Assembly: GCA_041485125.1 (NCBI GenBank) | Contig: JBGPIT010000238.1 | Span: 1 to 7,889, forward strand | Source of the DNA: JBGPIT01 sp041485125 | GTDB taxonomy: Bacteria; Desulfobacterota; Binatia; UTPRO1 | DNA length: 7,889 bases | Reading direction: 5' to 3' | Shown here: positions 5,207 through 7,889 of the stretch, one piece after another | How positions within the stretch are numbered: position 1 is the first letter of the stretch | Layout: every line of letters begins with the position of its first letter | The notes under the pieces: model-generated | What the model was told of the DNA's origin: nothing | Databases searched by the model: none | What the model saw: the letters and a program-made list of their open reading frames with translations, nothing else | Program-made: the position numbers and the translations under genes

Positions 5207-6379
5207 ATGGATTTCAGCTTCACACCCGAGCAAGAGCTGCTGCGTCGCACCGCGCGCGAGCTGCTCACCGCGACCGCGCCCATGCAGGTCGTGCGGTCGC
5301 TCATGCGGTCCGAGCGCGGCAGCGACGTCGATCATTGGCGCCGCATGGCGGAGCTCGGCTGGCAGGGTCTGCTCTTCCCGGAGGAGTACGGCGGCGCCGC
5401 GCTCTCGCTGCTCGAGCTCGCGATCATCCTCGAGGAGATGGGCCGCGTCGTCCTGCCGAGCCCGTTCCTCGGTACCGTCGTCGCCGGGCTCGCGCTCGTG
5501 CATGCGGGCAGCGACGCGCAACGCCGGCGCTGGCTGCCGGGAATCTGCGACGGCTCGGTCGTCGCCTCACTCGCGCTCGTCGAGGACGGCGCGAGCTTCG
5601 CACCGGCCGACGTCGCGTCGACGGCGACGCGCGCGGACGGCGGCTGGGTCCTCGCCGGAAGCAAGCGCTTCGTCGCCGACGCGGCGATCGCGAATGTGGT
5701 GGTCGCCGTCGTGCGGATCGCGGACGGCGGTGACGACGCGCCCGCGCGCGGCGGTTCGGCAGCCGGCGATCGTGCCACTCGCGATCCACGCGGTTTCGCG
5801 GTCGCGACGATCGAGCGCGCCGCGATCCGCGCGCTGACCCCGACCGACACCGTCGACGCCACACGCAGGGTCGCCACCGTCGGCCTCGACGGCATCCGCC
5901 TCGCGAGCGCGGAGGTTGCGCCCTGCGACGCCGCCGCCCTGGCGACGGTCCTCGACCAGGCCAGGGTCGCGACCGCCGCCGAGATGTGCGGCGGCGCCGA
6001 GCGCGTCCTCGAGCTCACCGTCGACTACGCCAAGGTGCGCGAGCAGTTCGGACGGCCGATCGGCAGCTTCCAGGCGATCCAGCACAAATGCGCCGACATG
6101 TCGGTCGCGGTGGAGTGCGCGAAGGCCGCGACCTACTACGCCGCGTGGGCCGCTGCCGAGCGCGCCGACGACGTCGCGATCGCCGCAGCGGGCGCGAAGG
6201 CCCTCGCGAGCGACACCTACCGCGACGTCACCACCCAGAGCGTGCAGATCCACGGCGGTATCGGGTTCACCTGGGAGCACGACCTGCACATCTACTTCAA
6301 ACGGGCGATGTCGACGGAGGCCGCGTTCGGCGACGCCACGTTCAACCGCGAGCTGGTCGCGCAACGTCTCGGTCTCTAA
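5207..6379 (+). CDS. Acyl-CoA dehydrogenase family protein, usual catalytic glutamates absent
   Basis: This 390-residue FAD-dependent acyl-CoA dehydrogenase would introduce an alpha-beta double bond in an acyl-CoA. The N-terminal helical domain begins MDFSFTPEQELLRRTAREL and includes LGWQGLLFPEEYGGAALS (50-67). The middle strand domain has GGWVLAGSKRFVADA (145-159). The C-terminal FAD-binding helices show YAKVREQFGRPIGSFQAIQH (274-293) and the late signature IHGGIGFTWEHDLHIYFKRA (348-367), typical of subgroups that include mycobacterial steroid-degradation dehydrogenases. The glutamate of medium-chain enzymes (in IYEGT) aligns with Phe374. The alternative glutamate of isovaleryl-CoA dehydrogenase aligns with Ala252. 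It may therefore work as one subunit of a mixed complex, or use another base. A Gly/Asp/Arg/Ala-rich insertion occupies about 170-196. The ATG at 5207 matches the family start but lacks a clear ribosome site. The F420 oxidoreductase gene follows after 21 nt. Confidence 0.92.
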   Translation: MDFSFTPEQELLRRTARELLTATAPMQVVRSLMRSERGSDVDHWRRMAELGWQGLLFPEEYGGAALSLLELAIILEEMGRVVLPSPFLGTVVAGLALVHAGSDAQRRRWLPGICDGSVVASLALVEDGASFAPADVASTATRADGGWVLAGSKRFVADAAIANVVVAVVRIADGGDDAPARGGSAAGDRATRDPRGFAVATIERAAIRALTPTDTVDATRRVATVGLDGIRLASAEVAPCDAAALATVLDQARVATAAEMCGGAERVLELTVDYAKVREQFGRPIGSFQAIQHKCADMSVAVECAKAATYYAAWAAAERADDVAIAAAGAKALASDTYRDVTTQSVQIHGGIGFTWEHDLHIYFKRAMSTEAAFGDATFNRELVAQRLGL

Positions 6380-6388
6380 GCGCGATAC

Positions 6389-6393
6389 GGAGG
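6389..6393 (+). promoter_or_regulatory. Ribosome binding site of the LLM oxidoreductase gene
   Basis: GGAGG lies 7 nt before the ATG at 6401, in the 21-nt gap after the dehydrogenase stop. It fixes the start and shows that the downstream gene has its own strong translation signal within a shared transcript. Confidence 0.85.
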
Positions 6394-6400
6394 TTCAACC

Positions 6401-7366
6401 ATGGCACGACATCCGGTTCGATTCGGCATCCAGACGGGGCAGCAGAGCGTCGAGTGGTCGCAGCTCCTCGATCTTTGGCAGAAGGCCGACGCGTGGGGCT
6501 ACGACTCGCTCTGGGCCTTCGATCACTTCTACCCAATCTTCGTCGATCCCCAAGGCCCGTGCCTGGAAGGCTGGACGCTGCTCGCCGCGCTCTCGCAAGC
6601 GACACGCCGTGCGCGCATCGGGCACCTGGTGACCGGGAACACGTATCGCAACCCGTGCGTGCTCGCGAAGATGGCGGCGACCCTCGACCACGTGAGCGGC
6701 GGCCGCTTGAACCTCGGCATCGGCGCCGGCTGGTTCGAGCTCGAGCACAAGAGCTTCGGCATCGACTTCAAGACGGTCGGCGGCCGCCTCGGCGCGCTCG
6801 ACGAGTCGTGCGAGATCATCCGCGGCATGTTCACCCAGGAGAAGACCACAGTGCACGGCAAGCACTACACCGTGACCGACGCGATGTGCCTGCCGAAACC
6901 GATCCAACGGCCGCATCCGCCGATCATGATCGGCGGCACCGGGCAGAAAGTGCTCTTGAAGCTCGTCGCCAAGCACGCCGACATGTGGAACGCGACCAAC
7001 GGCGCCGAGGAGATGCGCGGCCACATCGACGTAATCAAGCGCCACGGCGAGACGGTCGGCCGCGACACCGATGCGATCGAGAAGACGGTGATGATGCCGC
7101 TCGTCTACAACGCGCCGCGCGAGCGGCAGGAGTTCGTCACCAACCTCATCGTACACATGCGGGCCAACGCACCGTCGGGCGCACGGACGATCACTCCGGA
7201 GATGGCGCGCAAAGAGATCATGATCGGCAACAAGCAGGAGTGCCTCGACACGATCGAGCGCTACGTGAAGGCCGGCGTCACGCACTTCATCTTCATGTGC
7301 TTCGCGCCGTATTTCGTCGACGAGATCCAGGCGTTCGCCGAAGAGGTGATTCCGGCGGCGCGATAG
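6401..7366 (+). CDS. LLM-class (luciferase-like) F420-dependent oxidoreductase, Rv1855c-like
   Basis: This 321-residue TIM-barrel protein belongs to the luciferase-like monooxygenase superfamily and most resembles the probable F420-dependent oxidoreductases typified by Rv1855c. Landmarks are the first strand VRFGIQTGQQS (6-16), KADAWGYDSLWAFDHFYP (28-45), the cofactor-contacting IGHLVTGNTYRNPCVLAKM (73-91), LDHVSGGRLNLGIGAGWFE (95-113), PIQRPHPPIMIGGTGQKVLL (167-186), and a C-terminal KAGVTHFIFM strand. The family transfers hydride between F420 (or FMN) and organic substrates; the substrate cannot be read from sequence. The start is secure because of the GGAGG site. It probably shares a transcript with the acyl-CoA dehydrogenase, which suggests a common catabolic route. 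The gene converges on the DJ-1-like gene with a hairpin between them. Confidence 0.92.
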   Translation: MARHPVRFGIQTGQQSVEWSQLLDLWQKADAWGYDSLWAFDHFYPIFVDPQGPCLEGWTLLAALSQATRRARIGHLVTGNTYRNPCVLAKMAATLDHVSGGRLNLGIGAGWFELEHKSFGIDFKTVGGRLGALDESCEIIRGMFTQEKTTVHGKHYTVTDAMCLPKPIQRPHPPIMIGGTGQKVLLKLVAKHADMWNATNGAEEMRGHIDVIKRHGETVGRDTDAIEKTVMMPLVYNAPRERQEFVTNLIVHMRANAPSGARTITPEMARKEIMIGNKQECLDTIERYVKAGVTHFIFMCFAPYFVDEIQAFAEEVIPAAR

Positions 7367-7373
7367 CGGCGCC

Positions 7374-7397
7374 CGCGCCCGGCGCAGGCCGGGCGCG
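7374..7397. terminator. Hairpin between convergent genes (probable bidirectional terminator)
   Basis: A perfect 10-bp inverted repeat, CGCGCCCGGC (7374-7383) and GCCGGGCGCG (7388-7397), flanks a GCAG loop. It starts 8 nt after the stop of the LLM gene and lies 25 nt beyond the stop of the minus-strand DJ-1-like gene. No T-tract follows on either strand, so it would act as a GC-rich, U-tract-less terminator or as a 3'-end stabiliser. Confidence 0.55.
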
Positions 7398-7421
7398 AGT
7401 CGCGACGCCTCCACGAATCCG

Positions 7422-7889
7422 TCAGGCCGCCGCCTCGGCGCGCCGCATGTCGGCTTCCATGATCGACAGCACCATCGCGAGGACGTGGGCCGGCGCTTTC
7501 TCCGGTGAGCCCGCGTCGAAGGGCGGCTGCGGGTCGTACTCGATGCCGAGCTGGATTCCTTGCGCCAGATCGTCGCCCGCGATCAGCTGCACCAGCCGAA
7601 GCGCCATGTCGATCCCGGACGAAACGCCCGCCGCGGTGACGATCTTGCCGGAGCGCACGACGCGCTCGGAGGTCGGCTCCGCGCCGAGGCTCCGTAGCAC
7701 CTCGCGCGCCGCGAAGTGCGTGGTCGCGGGGACGCCCTTCAAGAGCCCGGCGGCGCCGAGAATGAGCGCGCCCGTGCAGACCGACGTCGTCCACTGCGTG
7801 GTCGCGTCGATGGCGCGCACCCACGCGAGCAGACGCTCGTTCCGCCGCACCTTCACGTCGCCCGGTCCGCCGGGAAGGAGGAGGATGTC
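7422..7889 (-). CDS. DJ-1/PfpI family protein, isonitrile hydratase-like (5' end outside window)
   Basis: Only the C-terminal 155 residues are in the window; the reading frame stays open to the edge and the start lies beyond it. The visible part begins DILLLPGGPGDV, the conserved strand and loop before the nucleophile elbow, so roughly the first 60-70 residues are missing. The elbow is SVCTGALILGAAGLLKG, with Cys38 of the fragment as the nucleophile, followed by TTHFAA. AGVSSGIDMALRLV (87-100) and EYDPQPPFDAGSPEKAP (117-133) are hallmarks of the isonitrile hydratase/transcriptional-regulator branch of the superfamily. No AraC-type DNA-binding domain follows, so it is a stand-alone enzyme rather than a regulator. 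Isocyanide hydration to formamides is the nearest characterised activity, but many members are uncharacterised. A GTG at 7856 is an internal valine, not the start. Confidence 0.88.
   Translation of the reverse strand, partial: DILLLPGGPGDVKVRRNERLLAWVRAIDATTQWTTSVCTGALILGAAGLLKGVPATTHFAAREVLRSLGAEPTSERVVRSGKIVTAAGVSSGIDMALRLVQLIAGDDLAQGIQLGIEYDPQPPFDAGSPEKAPAHVLAMVLSIMEADMRRAEAAA

Noticed and set aside
5567..6364. 265-codon frame antisense to the acyl-CoA dehydrogenase
   Set aside because: A shadow of the dehydrogenase codons, with no motif or ribosome site.
6395..7414. 339-codon open frame fully antisense to the LLM oxidoreductase
   Set aside because: Its residues (many Asp-Arg-Val-Glu-His runs) mirror the codon pattern of the opposite gene. 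The plus strand has GGAGG, a clean start and conserved luciferase-fold motifs.
1..7889. CRISPR arrays, tRNA/rRNA genes, insertion sequences, riboswitches
   Set aside because: I looked for spaced direct repeats, cloverleaf-like elements, transposase motifs, terminal inverted repeats and conserved leader structures, and found none convincing.

Overview
The window is a GC-rich bacterial chromosome segment densely packed with short operons on both strands. It shows no rRNA, tRNA, CRISPR array, transposase or phage gene. Three things hint at the organism: a Rv1855c-like luciferase-fold F420 oxidoreductase, a Rv0121-like split-barrel (PPOX) F420/flavin protein, and an acyl-CoA dehydrogenase of the GGIGFTWEHDLH type. 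Together they suggest a high-GC, probably F420-using bacterium with fatty-acid or steroid-like acyl-CoA catabolism. An actinobacterium or an uncultured soil lineage such as Binatota or Rokubacteria would fit. This is inference from gene content; no marker gene is present.

Layout. (1) Positions 50-1999, plus strand: a promoter-like element, a lipoate-protein-ligase-fold protein lacking the catalytic lysine, and a HEAT-repeat protein joined to it by a GTGA stop/start overlap. (2) Positions 2011-3515, minus strand, convergent with unit 1: an RNase Z-like metallo-beta-lactamase hydrolase followed 2 nt later by the PPOX-fold protein. (3) Positions 3516-4174: a lower-GC zone with an orphan ribbon-helix-helix regulator (minus strand), its good sigma70-type promoter, a long hairpin, and a doubtful 36-codon CxxC micro-ORF on the plus strand. 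(4) Positions 4175-5147, minus strand: a HIT-family nucleotide hydrolase followed by a Yip1-like membrane protein. (5) Positions 5207-7366, plus strand, divergent from unit 4: the acyl-CoA dehydrogenase and the LLM F420 oxidoreductase, 21 nt apart. (6) Positions 7422-7889, minus strand: the C-terminal part of a DJ-1/PfpI isonitrile-hydratase-like protein that runs off the window, separated from unit 5 by a perfect 10-bp hairpin.

How the genes may work together. The clearest physical couplings are the ligase-like/HEAT pair, the RNase Z-like/PPOX pair and the dehydrogenase/F420-oxidoreductase pair. The last suggests oxidation of an acyl-CoA-type substrate coupled to an F420 redox step, substrate unknown. 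The ligase-like/HEAT pair is the best candidate for something undescribed: an enzyme fold that has apparently lost its adenylate-binding lysine is co-translated with a very regular 33-34 residue helical-repeat scaffold. No complete, obviously new multi-gene system such as a defence system or biosynthetic cluster can be demonstrated here.
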